NCBI RefSeq assembly: GCF_027604915.1
Contig: NZ_JAJAQC010000013.1
Span: 18,415-82,414, forward strand
From: Streptomonospora mangrovi
GTDB lineage: Bacteria; Actinomycetota; Actinomycetes; Streptosporangiales; Streptosporangiaceae
Direction of reading: 5' to 3'
Length of the DNA: 64,000 bases
A program made the position numbers and the translations under genes. Of this stretch, positions 19,282 to 27,492 are shown piece by piece. Numbering within the stretch: the stretch's first letter is position 1; each line of letters begins with the position of its first letter. The notes under the pieces are model-generated. The model worked only from the letters and a program-made list of their open reading frames with translations. It made no database searches and had not been told where the DNA came from.

Positions 19282-19781
19282 TTGCGCAGTTCCAGGACGG
19301 TTTTGCCGATGCGGATGGGTTGTCCGACCGAGATTGGCTGGGGGTGGGTCAGCCGCTGCTGGCCCAGGTAGGTGCCGTTCGTCGAACCGAGGTCCTCAAC
19401 GATCCAGCGGCCGTTGTCGGAGAAGATCCGGGCGTGCCGACCCGAGGCGTAGTCGTCGTTGATGACGAGCGTGGCGTCGTTGGCCCGGCCGATGGTGATC
19501 GGGTGCTGGGGGGACAGGTTGAGCGAGGTGCCGGCGAGCGGACCCTTGGTGACCACGAGGGAGCGCGGTTCGTTGCGGCGGCCCTTGGGGGCGCGCTGGG
19601 AGCGTGCGGGGCGCGGGGCACGGGACTCGGCGGGGGCGCGCCGTTCGGAGCGCTTGCGCTTGGACTTGCTCTTGGCGGGGCCGAGGAGGTCGGTGCGGAT
19701 GACGCCGACCGCCATGATCACGAACAGCCACAGCACGCAGAGGAACGTGATCCTGATCAGCATGAGGGTCAAGTCGGACAT
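19278..19781 (-). CDS. fhaB: FHA-domain protein FhaB/FipA
   Basis: 167 residues from ATG 19781 (MSDLTLML), preceded by GAAGAG; the 20-codon upstream extension to 19841 looks non-coding. It has an N-terminal transmembrane helix (about 5-27), a basic Arg/Lys/Ser linker, then a C-terminal FHA domain with the phosphothreonine-binding signature ITIGRANDATLVI, SGRHARI and DLGSTNGTYLG. It reads phosphothreonine marks made by PknA/PknB and links them to division. It is the first gene of the six-gene operon. Confidence 0.93.
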   Translation of the reverse strand: MSDLTLMLIRITFLCVLWLFVIMAVGVIRTDLLGPAKSKSKRKRSERRAPAESRAPRPARSQRAPKGRRNEPRSLVVTKGPLAGTSLNLSPQHPITIGRANDATLVINDDYASGRHARIFSDNGRWIVEDLGSTNGTYLGQQRLTHPQPISVGQPIRIGKTVLELRK

Positions 19782-20040
19782 TGAACTGCTCTTCAGCCCC
19801 TGTCGTGCTCCGGCGAGGTGGCGGTCGTCGTCAGCCGCCACCGCGTCTACTGGCGTCGAACCCTAGGAGATCGTGGCGGAAAAGCCCAACGATCTCAATG
19901 GAGGGATGCATCGGGATCGATCGCCCTGTTCGGGCCGCCGGGGCCGCGGGGCCCCGGCCGACGCGTGGACGGGTGGTGGGAGTCGCTGCCATGTGTGACG
20001 CCACGGGAGCGGGTTTGGTTGCGGATGATTGGCGGGGCGG
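19782..20040. other. Intergenic region upstream of the fhaB operon
   Basis: 259 bp separate the fhaA stop from the fhaB start, long enough to carry the operon promoter. A less GC-rich patch (about 19860-19925, with AACGATCTCAATGGAGGGAT) is present. No convincing promoter hexamers or terminator hairpin were seen. Confidence 0.3.
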
Positions 20041-20802
20041 TCAGTCCCGACGGAAGGTCATGGTGGTGCGGCCCAGGCTGATCCGGCTGCCGTCGACCAG
20101 GCGCGCGCGCTTGACCTGCTGGCCGTTGACGAACGTGCCGTTGGTGGAGCCGAGGTCGACCAGGACGGCTTCGTCGTCCTCGACCCGGATCTCGGCGTGG
20201 TGGCGCGAGACGCCGTTGTCGACAAGGCGCAGGTGGCAGTCGGTGCCCCGGCCCAGCAGGGTGACCTGGGTGTTGAGGACGAACGACTGCTGCATGCCCT
20301 GGCTGGCGGGCGAGCCCTCGGCGGTGGCGCCGCCGGGCGAGATCAGCAGCCGGGGGTGGCCCTGGGCGTCGGCCGGGTTGCGCGGCTGGTCGGCGACCGA
20401 GGTGCGGATCTCGCCGCTCTCGACGGTGGAGCCGCGGATCACGCCGGAGCGGATCCGGAACCGGCCCATCTGGAGATCGGCTTCGGACTTGAAGTGCACG
20501 CGCACCGGACCCACGAAGGAGTAGCCCTGCTCCGTGGCGTAGTCGCGCGCGAGTTTGGCGAGTTCCTGGCCGATGGTGTCGGCCAGGGCGTCCATGTGCT
20601 CGGCGTCCTCGGCGGAAAGCTCCACCACGAAGTCGTTGGGGACCAGGGTCCGGCCCTGGGCGACGATTGCGGCGCGCTCGTCCATCTCACGCTGGACGGC
20701 GCTGGCGATTTCGACGGGTTCGAGCTTGGACTTGAAAGCACGGGCGAAGGTGCCTTCGATCATGCCTCCAAGCCTGCGCTCGAAGCGTTGGAGCACTCCC
20801 AC
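20041..20802 (-). CDS. fhaA: FHA-domain protein FhaA with N-terminal DUF3662
   Basis: 253 residues. The N-terminal DUF3662 domain (about 1-120) begins MGVLQRFERRLGGMIEGTFA. A Gly/Pro/Gln linker, shorter than in mycobacteria, leads to a C-terminal FHA domain with VTLLGRGTDCHLRL, SRHHAEIRV and DLGSTNGTFVNG. Known FhaA binds phosphorylated MviN/MurJ and tunes peptidoglycan synthesis. The 260-bp gap to fhaB suggests its own transcript. Confidence 0.94.
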   Translation of the reverse strand: MGVLQRFERRLGGMIEGTFARAFKSKLEPVEIASAVQREMDERAAIVAQGRTLVPNDFVVELSAEDAEHMDALADTIGQELAKLARDYATEQGYSFVGPVRVHFKSEADLQMGRFRIRSGVIRGSTVESGEIRTSVADQPRNPADAQGHPRLLISPGGATAEGSPASQGMQQSFVLNTQVTLLGRGTDCHLRLVDNGVSRHHAEIRVEDDEAVLVDLGSTNGTFVNGQQVKRARLVDGSRISLGRTTMTFRRD

Positions 20803-21116
20803 GAGGTACCTCCCTTACTCCACTCCGCATGTACTGACGATCGTAACCGGGTTGCCGCGCCCTTGGACTCACGCGCGCCCCTCCCTGTGGATATCGGGAC
20901 GCAACGGGCCGGACCCGGATCGCGGAGCGAAGCTCCGGGGCGGGCGGAAAACCGTGCACGACCCCTGTCGGGACCGTGCTAGCCTGGTGTCTGTCGCCAG
21001 GCGATGAGGCCGGATCCCCGGATCCGACCAGGCCGGCGGCCGGTGCGGACCCGCAGATGTGGTCGACTCACGTTTTGAACACACTGTCGGTATGTGCCAG
21101 CATATGCAAGTCACTC
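20803..21116. other. Divergent intergenic region fhaA – tRNA-Leu
   Basis: 314 bp. Near fhaA an AT-richer patch (about 20815-20850) probably holds its promoter. On the plus strand TAGCCT (about 20980) and a later stretch with TTTTGAAC and TATGTG (21070-21105) are candidate -10/-35 elements for the tRNA. No coding potential was seen. Confidence 0.3.
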
Positions 21117-21199
21117 GGGCGGGTGGCGGAACGGTAGACGCGCACGGTTCAGGTCCGTGTGTCCGAAAGGATGTGAGGGTTCAAATCCCTCCTCGCCCA
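21117..21199 (+). tRNA. tRNA-Leu (anticodon CAG)
   Basis: 83 nt. Acceptor arms GGGCGGG (21117-21123) and CTCGCCC (21192-21198) pair with one G-U, and A is the discriminator. The anticodon stem CACGG/CCGTG holds loop TTCAGGT, giving CAG (21150-21152). There is a long type II variable arm, and a T-arm with GGTTCAAAT. CCA is not encoded. It is followed by a strong terminator. Confidence 0.95.
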
Positions 21200-21240
21200 C
21201 GGGAGACCGGGTTCAGCACCCACACTCCGCAGATTCACCG

Positions 21241-21285
21241 ATGAGCCCCGCCGCGGCAAGCGGCGGGGCTCATCTCTTTTTCTCC
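21241..21285 (+). terminator. Rho-independent terminator after tRNA-Leu
   Basis: A perfect 13-bp stem (ATGAGCCCCGCCG at 21241-21253 and its complement at 21261-21273) with a 7-nt loop is followed by the pyrimidine tract CTCTTTTTCTCC. This is the most canonical terminator in the window. Confidence 0.9.
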
Positions 21286-21375
21286 TCTTCCCCGGGTCTT
21301 CTCCCTCTCTTCTCCGGCCGCCGCCGGGGCGTCGCCCGGTGATTCCCCCGCCGCTCCCGCGCGGCGGGCGCCCGT

Positions 21376-21456
21376 GGAGGTAGGCGGGGCCACGGATATA
21401 CGGGCGACCGGGTAGGCAGATATAGGGGTATACGGGTATGCGGGTATAGCGACATG
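21376..21456. repeat. Degenerate TATACGGG-type short repeats
   Basis: In the otherwise GC-rich 21286-21502 gap, the words ATATACGGG, GATATAGGGG, TATACGGG, TATGCGGG and TATAGCG recur. The densest block is 21419-21452, at intervals of about 8-10 bp. No coding is apparent. The stretch is locally AT-richer than its surroundings. Confidence 0.4.
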
Positions 21457-21502
21457 CGGCCGTGCCGGTACGCCGCCGCACCGGCCCGGCCGGGCGGCCG
21501 GA

Positions 21503-21991
21503 TCAGGGCGCCAGGACGGCGCCCATGGTGTCGTAGCGGTCGATCTCGCAGCCGCCCGAGCGGGTGAACTCGGTCTCGACCGGCGTGCCCTCCACATGCC
21601 CCTCGACCCGCGCCACCTGCGGGCCGCCGTAGATGAAAGTGCACGGCTGGTTGTCGGGGACCTCGGCGAAGGCGTCGGCGCCCCCGGCGTCGGCCAGGTC
21701 GGCGCAGGCGGCCTCGGGGTCGGGGTGGTCGCCGCCGGCCGGAGCGCAGGTGAGGGTCCAGCGCGCGGGTGCCGACGGTGACGGCGAGGGGGAGCCGCCC
21801 GGCGCCGCGGAGGGCCCGGCGGATTCGGTCGCGGTGATGTCGATGGTCAGTTCGGTGTCCGGGGCGGCGCCCGGGGACCCGCCGGAGCCCTCGGCCCCGG
21901 GGCCGGGCTCGGTGCGGACCTCGTCGGCGCCGCACCCGGCGGCCAGGAGGGCGGCGGCCGTCAGCGCGGCCGCCGGAATGAGCGTGCGCAT
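21503..21991 (-). CDS. Subtilisin-inhibitor-like (SSI) domain lipoprotein
   Basis: 162 residues from ATG 21991. The N-terminus is a lipoprotein signal with lipobox LLAAGC (cysteine at about 20), then a Ser/Pro/Gly linker (about 25-75). The C-terminal ~90 residues match Streptomyces subtilisin inhibitor: WTLTCAPAGG, then AACADLADAGGADAFAE, QPCTFIYGGPQVARVEG and GGCEIDRYD, with the four cysteines that form two disulfides. Classical SSI is a soluble secreted serine-protease inhibitor; here it appears membrane-tethered. The region before the second Cys pair, which holds the reactive loop, reads DNQPCTFIYGG. Confidence 0.75.
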   Translation of the reverse strand: MRTLIPAAALTAAALLAAGCGADEVRTEPGPGAEGSGGSPGAAPDTELTIDITATESAGPSAAPGGSPSPSPSAPARWTLTCAPAGGDHPDPEAACADLADAGGADAFAEVPDNQPCTFIYGGPQVARVEGHVEGTPVETEFTRSGGCEIDRYDTMGAVLAP

Positions 21992-22121
21992 ACCCTGTTC
22001 GACGTGGCGCGGCCCCGACCGGTTCCCTCCGTGTCGCCGCCGCCACGCAAGGTCGCCACGGCCGGCCGCGCGCGGGTTCCCCGCGGCCCCGGCCGGCCCG
22101 CCAGGACGAAGGAGATCCCGC

Positions 22122-22454
22122 GTGTTCGCTGAGAGTGTGCCCGTCGTCGAGGTCAGCACCGTGCCGCCGGACGGGTTCGTGCTCGACGTCCGCGAAGACG
22201 ACGAGTGGCGGGCCGGGCACGCGCCCGACGCCCTGCACATCCCGCTCCACCAGCTCCCCGAGCGCGCCGCCGAGGTGCCGCGCGACCGCCAGGTCTACGT
22301 GGTCTGCCGGATCGGGGGCCGCTCGGCCCAGGCCGTGCAGGCTCTCAACGACGCCGGCTGGCAGGCCGCCAACGTCGCCGGCGGCATGCAGGCGTGGGCG
22401 CTGGCCGGGCGCGGCATGGTCAGCGAGACCGGCGCCGACCCCCGGGTCGCCTGA
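22122..22454 (+). CDS. Single-domain rhodanese-like sulfurtransferase
   Basis: 110 residues from GTG 22122, with AGGAGAT nine bases upstream. A single rhodanese domain: FVLDVREDDEWRAGHAPDALHIPL, then YVVCRIGGRSAQAVQAL, with the active-site Cys in CRIGGRS, and a final AGGMQAWA. It can transfer sulfane sulfur or detoxify cyanide/persulfide. It is divergent from the SSI lipoprotein. Confidence 0.92.
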   Translation: MFAESVPVVEVSTVPPDGFVLDVREDDEWRAGHAPDALHIPLHQLPERAAEVPRDRQVYVVCRIGGRSAQAVQALNDAGWQAANVAGGMQAWALAGRGMVSETGADPRVA

Positions 22455-22570
22455 GCCCAATCCAGCCCCCGCCCGCCGCTGAGAAGTCCGCCGCCGCGGC
22501 CCGCCGCCCGATTGGCGGGTTTTGGCCAAACCCGGGCCGCGGCCCGGCTCGCGGGTGGCACTATGTCGAG

Positions 22571-24442
22571 GTGGCCCCCGATCGTCCCCTCCCCAGTGCC
22601 GACGCCGTGCTGGCGTGCGCGGCCGACGCGATCGTGGCCGTGGACACCGACCTGCGGGTGGTGCTGTGGAACCCGGCGGCCGAGCGGCTGTTCGGCTGGA
22701 GCGCCGCCGAGGTCGTGGGCGCCCCGCTGCCGGTGGTCCCCGAGGAGCTGACCGCCGAGCACCACGCCGTGCTGGAGCGGGTGCGCGCCGGCGGGCCGCT
22801 GACCATCGTCAGCCGGCGGCTGCGCCGCGACGGCAGCGTGGTCGACGTCCGGGTCGCCACAAGCTGCCTGTTCGACGGCGCCGGCGCGCTCACCGGGTGG
22901 GCCACCGTCTACCACCCCTACGAGGACCTCGGCACGGTGCAGAGCCACATGACCGAGCGGGCGCGGCTGGTGCGCCGGCTCACCGACGTGGTCGCCGACA
23001 TCAACGCCGACCTCGACCTGGACGCCGTGCTCGACCGGATCGCCCACAGCCTCACCGAGCTGACCGGCGCCGACGCCGGCGGGTTCGCGCTCATCGAGGA
23101 CGACCAGTTGCGGCTGGTCAGCCTCACCCAGCTTTCGGACCACCTGCGCGGCTACCGCGCGCCGCTGGAATCCAGCCTGTTCGGGGAGCTGCTGCGCAGC
23201 GGCAAGACCGTGCTGCTGGCCACCGACGACACCCGCAGCCTCGACGACCTCATCTGGGCCGACCTGGAGGGGCTGCACACCATCGCGCTGGGCGTCTCCA
23301 ACGTCCAGGGCCGGCCCTACGGCGCGCTCTACGCCCTCTACAGCCGGCGCAAGGTGGGCCACATCGAGCTGGAGCTGCTGGAACTCCTGGCGGCCCACGC
23401 GGGGGTGGCCCTGGGCAACGCCATGGCCTACCGCGAAATCGTGCGGCAGCGGGCCCACGAGCACGCGGTGGTCGACTCCAGCGCCGACGGGATCGCGGTG
23501 CTGGGCGCCGGCGGCCTGGTGCGCAAGTGGAACCGCTCGGCCGCCGAGCTGACCGGCTACGCCGCCGCCGACGCGGTCGGGCGCCACCCGCCCTTCCCCC
23601 TGCCCGCCGCCCAGGGTGAGAACATCCGCCACCGCCTCGACAACGGCCGGTGGCTGGAGATCCTGATCACCGACATCCCCGAGACCGGGGAGCGGGTGGT
23701 GGACTTCCGCGACATCAGCCAGGCCAAGGCGCTGGAGGAGGAGAAGGACCTCTTCCTGGCCACGGCCGGGCACGAGCTGCGCACGCCCATCACGGTCGTG
23801 CAGGGGTTCGCCAGCACGCTGGTGCGGCGCTGGGACCAGTTGGACGACGGCGCGCGGCGGGCCGCCGTGGACACCATCGCCGACCGCTCGGCCATCCTCG
23901 CCCGGCTGGTCGAGAACCTGCTGCTGGGCGCCGACGCCCGCGAGGGCGACCGGCGCGGCGACGGCCCCTTCGACCTCGAGCGCCTGCTGCGCGACACCGC
24001 CACCGCGTTCCGGCCGTTCTCCGCGCGCCACACCCTGCTGCTGGAGCTGCCCGAGCGGCTGCCGCCGGCGCTGGGCGACCCCACGGCCACCGACGTGATC
24101 GTGGGCCAGTTGCTGGAGAACGCGTTCAAGTACTCGCCCGAGGGCGGGCGGGTGGTGCTGAGCGCGGCGGTCGAGGAGGACCGCGTGGCGGTGTCGGTCG
24201 AGGACGAGGGCGTGGGGATCGAGCCCGGTGACGAGGAGCGGATCTTCGGCCGGTTCGTGCAGGGCGAGGCCGGCGACCGCCGCAGGTTCGGCGGGATCGG
24301 GCTGGGGCTCTACATCGCCCGGCGGCTGGCCCGCGCCCAGGGCGGCGAGGTGACCGCGCACCGGCGCGCGGTCGGCGGCACCCGGATGAGATTCACATTA
24401 CAGTCGGCGCCCGCCGACGAAGCCGACAAGCCGGACAAATAG
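22571..24442 (+). CDS. PAS–GAF–PAS sensor histidine kinase (soluble)
   Basis: About 623 residues from GTG 22571; the exact start is uncertain because the upstream frame is open and there is no clear ribosome-binding site. Domains: PAS (~10-115, VVLWNPAAERLFGWSAAEV), GAF (~140-290), PAS (~295-390, VRKWNRSAAELTGY), HisKA with the phospho-acceptor in FLATAGHELRTPITV (~395-410), and HATPase with N-box VGQLLENAFKYSPEGG, DEGVGIEPGD and GIGLGLYIA. There are no transmembrane segments, so it senses a cytoplasmic cue such as redox, gas or a small ligand. No response regulator is adjacent (orphan). Confidence 0.92.
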   Translation: MAPDRPLPSADAVLACAADAIVAVDTDLRVVLWNPAAERLFGWSAAEVVGAPLPVVPEELTAEHHAVLERVRAGGPLTIVSRRLRRDGSVVDVRVATSCLFDGAGALTGWATVYHPYEDLGTVQSHMTERARLVRRLTDVVADINADLDLDAVLDRIAHSLTELTGADAGGFALIEDDQLRLVSLTQLSDHLRGYRAPLESSLFGELLRSGKTVLLATDDTRSLDDLIWADLEGLHTIALGVSNVQGRPYGALYALYSRRKVGHIELELLELLAAHAGVALGNAMAYREIVRQRAHEHAVVDSSADGIAVLGAGGLVRKWNRSAAELTGYAAADAVGRHPPFPLPAAQGENIRHRLDNGRWLEILITDIPETGERVVDFRDISQAKALEEEKDLFLATAGHELRTPITVVQGFASTLVRRWDQLDDGARRAAVDTIADRSAILARLVENLLLGADAREGDRRGDGPFDLERLLRDTATAFRPFSARHTLLLELPERLPPALGDPTATDVIVGQLLENAFKYSPEGGRVVLSAAVEEDRVAVSVEDEGVGIEPGDEERIFGRFVQGEAGDRRRFGGIGLGLYIARRLARAQGGEVTAHRRAVGGTRMRFTLQSAPADEADKPDK

Positions 24443-24691
24443 CGGTTAAAGGGCTGTGGGCGCCGCTCACGCCTCCCGCAGCGCGCCCCCGATGGACGCC
24501 GCACCTGACATCAGCGGCGATGATGTGTTTCCGGGGGTGGGGAACGGGGCATTTCGGCCCTGGCAGGGTCGCATACCAGGACTTTGCCGCGAACCGACCA
24601 GACCAATACCGGCATCAACCGGGTCGGGACGTGGGCGGCAGGCTCGTGCTCCCGCTTTGCGAACGGACGCGCCGACGAACGGGAGAGGGAC

Positions 24692-25225
24692 GTGTCGAGG
24701 AACGTACTGCTGCCGCACGCTCCGTCGAGCGTGACCAGCGCACGTCGGCGCATGTGCTCCGACCTGCGCGCCTCGGGCATCGAGACCGCCAAGATCGACG
24801 ACGCCGCCATCGTCCTCAGCGAACTGCTGAGCAACGCCCTGCGCCACGCCGCGCCGCTGCCCGACCCCTTCCCGCCGGGGTGCGTGCAGGTCTGCTGGGA
24901 GGTCGGCGGCACGAACGCCGCGGCCGCCTGGCTGGAGGTCTCCGTCCGCGACGGCGGGGCCGAGACCCTGCCCCGGCTGGCCCGCCCCTCGCTGTCGGCC
25001 CTGGGCGGGCGCGGGCTGGGCATCGTGGAGCACCTCGCCGCCAAGTGGGGCACCGAGGTCGACGACACCGTCACCACTGTCTGGGCCGTCCTGGAGGTCG
25101 AGGGCGCCGCCCGCGCGGAGCGGGCCGCGCCGGCCGCCGCCGCGCCGGGCCTGCGCGCCGCCCCGGCCGCCGGCCCCGCGCGCGACCGCGCGTGGAGCGC
25201 GCGCAGCCACGCCACCTGGGCGTGA
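24692..25225 (+). CDS. RsbW-like ATP-binding protein (anti-sigma factor kinase family)
   Basis: 177 residues from GTG 24692, with GAGAGGGA upstream; the frame opens earlier at 24584. The HATPase_c_2 fold has N-box AAIVLSELLSNALRHAAP, G1 VSVRDGG and GGRGLGIVEHLAAKWG. The C-terminal ~45 residues are Ala/Arg-rich and disordered. Such proteins phosphorylate STAS antagonists or bind sigma factors. It lies one gene before a BldG-like STAS protein, so the two may be partners. Confidence 0.85.
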   Translation: MSRNVLLPHAPSSVTSARRRMCSDLRASGIETAKIDDAAIVLSELLSNALRHAAPLPDPFPPGCVQVCWEVGGTNAAAAWLEVSVRDGGAETLPRLARPSLSALGGRGLGIVEHLAAKWGTEVDDTVTTVWAVLEVEGAARAERAAPAAAAPGLRAAPAAGPARDRAWSARSHATWA

Positions 25226-25408
25226 GGCCGCGCCCGGGGATCGGGCGCGCCGCCGCGCACCCCGCGCGATCCGCGCGATCCGTGCTTTTCGGGTAGGCCG
25301 CGGGTAGCTCGCGAACAGCCCGGATTCTTGGCCGCAGACCGTGACCGATGGAGCGAAACGCCGTCGGCGATGTGGCCACCACTCCTGGTGGGCGCTACAG
25401 TCTCGACT

Positions 25409-25765
25409 GTGGAGTTGAAGATCTCAAGTCAGTCTCAGGGCGATTGCGCAGTGGTCACCGTGCGCGGCGAGATTGACCTCTATACGGCACCGCAACTACA
25501 AAGCGGGCTGCTGAACGCGCTGGAGGACGGCGCCCGGCGGCTGGTCGTCGACATGTCGGGCGTGGAGTTCTGCGACTCCACCGGTATGAGCGTGCTGCTG
25601 TCGGCGCTGAAGCGCGCCCGCGAGCACAAGGGCACCCTGGAACTCGTCGCCCCCAAGCCGGCGGTGCGCAAGATCCTCGAGGTCACCGGCCTCGCCTCGG
25701 TCTTCACCATCCAGGACTCCCTCGACGCCCTCCCCCTGGCGGCCGGTTCCGGTTCCACCGCATAG
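25409..25765 (+). CDS. bldG: STAS-domain anti-sigma factor antagonist (BldG-like)
   Basis: 118 residues from GTG 25409. A single STAS domain: VVTVRGEIDLYTAPQLQS, then VVDMSGVEFCDSTGMSVLLS, whose DST serine is the conserved phosphorylation site. BldG-type proteins bind anti-sigma factors in partner switching and control morphological development in streptomycetes. It follows an RsbW-like kinase gene after about 180 bp. Symbol by similarity only; a generic RsbV paralogue is possible. Confidence 0.8.
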   Translation: MELKISSQSQGDCAVVTVRGEIDLYTAPQLQSGLLNALEDGARRLVVDMSGVEFCDSTGMSVLLSALKRAREHKGTLELVAPKPAVRKILEVTGLASVFTIQDSLDALPLAAGSGSTA

Positions 25766-25775
25766 GCGGCTTTCG

Positions 25776-26633
25776 ATGACCGATTACCCGGGTCCCGGCG
25801 GGGTCGCGGTCATCATCCCCGCCAAGGACGAGTCCAGGCGCATCGGCGCCACCGTGCGCGCGGCCGGGCGCCTGCCCGGAGTGGACCTCGTGGTGGTCGT
25901 GGACGACGGCTCCCGCGACCGCACCGCCGCCGTCGCGGCGGCGGCCGGGGCCCGCGTCCTGCGCCACTCCCGCAACCGCGGCAAGGGCGCGGCCATGGAC
26001 ACCGGCGCCGAGGGCGTGCGCCTCATCGAGCAGTGCGCCTCCGGCGCCGCCCGCCCCCCGCGCCACCTCCTGTTCCTCGACGCCGACCTCGGCGACACCG
26101 CCGCCGAAGCCGCGCCCCTCGTCGACCCCGTGCGCGCCGGCGACGCCGACATGACCATCGCGCTGTTCCCCGCCACGCGCATGCGGCTGGGCGGCCACGG
26201 GTTCGTCGTGCGGCTGGCCCGCGAGGGCATCCGCCGCGCCACCGGCTGGGAGCCCGAGCAGCCGCTGAACGGCCAGCGCTGCCTGACGCGGGCGGCGTTC
26301 GAGGCCGCCCGCCCGCTCGCCGCCGGGTTCGGGGTGGAGACCGGCCTGACCATCGACGTGCTGCGCCGGGGGCTGCGGGTGGTGGAGGTGGAGGTGCCGC
26401 TGGCGCACCGGCCCACCGGCACCGACCTGCGCGCACAGGCCCACCGCGCGCGGCAGTTCGCCGACGTGGGGCGGGCGCTGGCCGAGCGCGAACTGGGGCC
26501 GGCCCTGGAGCGCGGCGCCCGCCGGGTGTCGGAGGGGGCGCGCGCCGCGGCGGTGGCCGCCTCGCGAAACTTCGCCCGGCATGGCGCCGGTTTCCCGAAA
26601 CGCGGAGAGTATCGTTCCCGTGACGCATCGTAG
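25776..26633 (+). CDS. Family 2 glycosyltransferase
   Basis: 285 residues beginning 10 bp after the STAS gene. The GT-A fold is clear: VAVIIPAKDESRRIGATV, VVVVDDGSRDRT (nucleotide binding), HSRNRGKGAAMDTGA, and LLFLDADLGDT with the metal-binding DxD. It resembles glucosyl-3-phosphoglycerate synthase or dolichyl-phosphate-type transferases, but donor and acceptor cannot be read from sequence. The C-terminal ~40 residues are basic/Ala-rich. There are no transmembrane helices. Confidence 0.88.
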   Translation: MTDYPGPGGVAVIIPAKDESRRIGATVRAAGRLPGVDLVVVVDDGSRDRTAAVAAAAGARVLRHSRNRGKGAAMDTGAEGVRLIEQCASGAARPPRHLLFLDADLGDTAAEAAPLVDPVRAGDADMTIALFPATRMRLGGHGFVVRLAREGIRRATGWEPEQPLNGQRCLTRAAFEAARPLAAGFGVETGLTIDVLRRGLRVVEVEVPLAHRPTGTDLRAQAHRARQFADVGRALAERELGPALERGARRVSEGARAAAVAASRNFARHGAGFPKRGEYRSRDAS

Positions 26634-26649
26634 CCGTTAGGCTCGCGGT

Positions 26650-27282
26650 GTGGTTACTACCTTGACTACGTCTCTGGTCGTTGTCGGCGTGCTGGCCGGA
26701 CTGGGCGGTCTGGCGGTCGGCACCTTCGCGTACCTGACCGCGCGCTCCTCGATCGAGGACTGCCGCGCCATGATCGAGCGCCTGCTGCCCGACGGCAGCG
26801 GGGTCGACTCCCGCGCGCTGCGCGACGTCGCCGTGGTGCGCTACGACGCCCTTGAGGAGATGTCGGGCGCCCGCTCGTTCTCCCTCGCCCTGCTCAACGC
26901 GGTGGGCGACGGCGTCGTGGTGACCTCGATCAACGGGCGCACCGAGTCCCGCACCTACGCCAAGGCCGTCGAGAAGGGCCGCGCCCTGGAGGCGCTGTCG
27001 CCCGAGGAGTACCGCGCCATGCGCGCGGCCCGCCTGGGCCAGGCGCCCAGCGAGGTCGCCGGCGAGGACGCCCCGGCGGCGGCCACCGCGCCGCGGAAGG
27101 TGCCGGGGGCGCGCGTCCCCCAGCCCGCGCCGGCCGAACCCGCCGGACCCGCGGCCGGCCCCGCGGCGCCGCCGGCGCCCGATGCCCCGCCCGAACCCGC
27201 TGCTGACCAGCCGGCGGTGCGCACCCTGGGCGCCGCCCCGGGCAAGGCGCCGCTGCGCGGGGCGCAGGGGGCCGCCAACTAG
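26650..27282 (+). CDS. DUF4446 family membrane-anchored protein
   Basis: 210 residues from GTG 26650. One N-terminal transmembrane helix (about 8-30) is followed by a conserved DUF4446 core: RDVAVVRYDALEEMSGARSF, SFSLALLNAVGDGVVVTSIN and GRTESRTYAKAVEKG. The tail from about 130 is Pro/Ala-rich and disordered. The core is widespread in Gram-positive bacteria but of unknown function. It lies upstream of pheA. Confidence 0.88.
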   Translation: MVTTLTTSLVVVGVLAGLGGLAVGTFAYLTARSSIEDCRAMIERLLPDGSGVDSRALRDVAVVRYDALEEMSGARSFSLALLNAVGDGVVVTSINGRTESRTYAKAVEKGRALEALSPEEYRAMRAARLGQAPSEVAGEDAPAAATAPRKVPGARVPQPAPAEPAGPAAGPAAPPAPDAPPEPAADQPAVRTLGAAPGKAPLRGAQGAAN

Positions 27283-27492
27283 CGGGCGGGCGCGCACCGC
27301 CGAGCACCGCCGAGCACCGCGCGCCCGCGCGGGCGGCCCCGCCGCCGGCCCGGTGGTCCTCGGGCGGGCCACCCGGCGCCGGCCCTCGGAGCGCGCCGCG
27401 CCCGGCGCGCCACCCGGCGCCGGCGACCCGGTGCGGCCCGGGTCGTCCCATGTCACGGCCGCACCACCGCTCCCGGGTATAACCTGGCGGAT

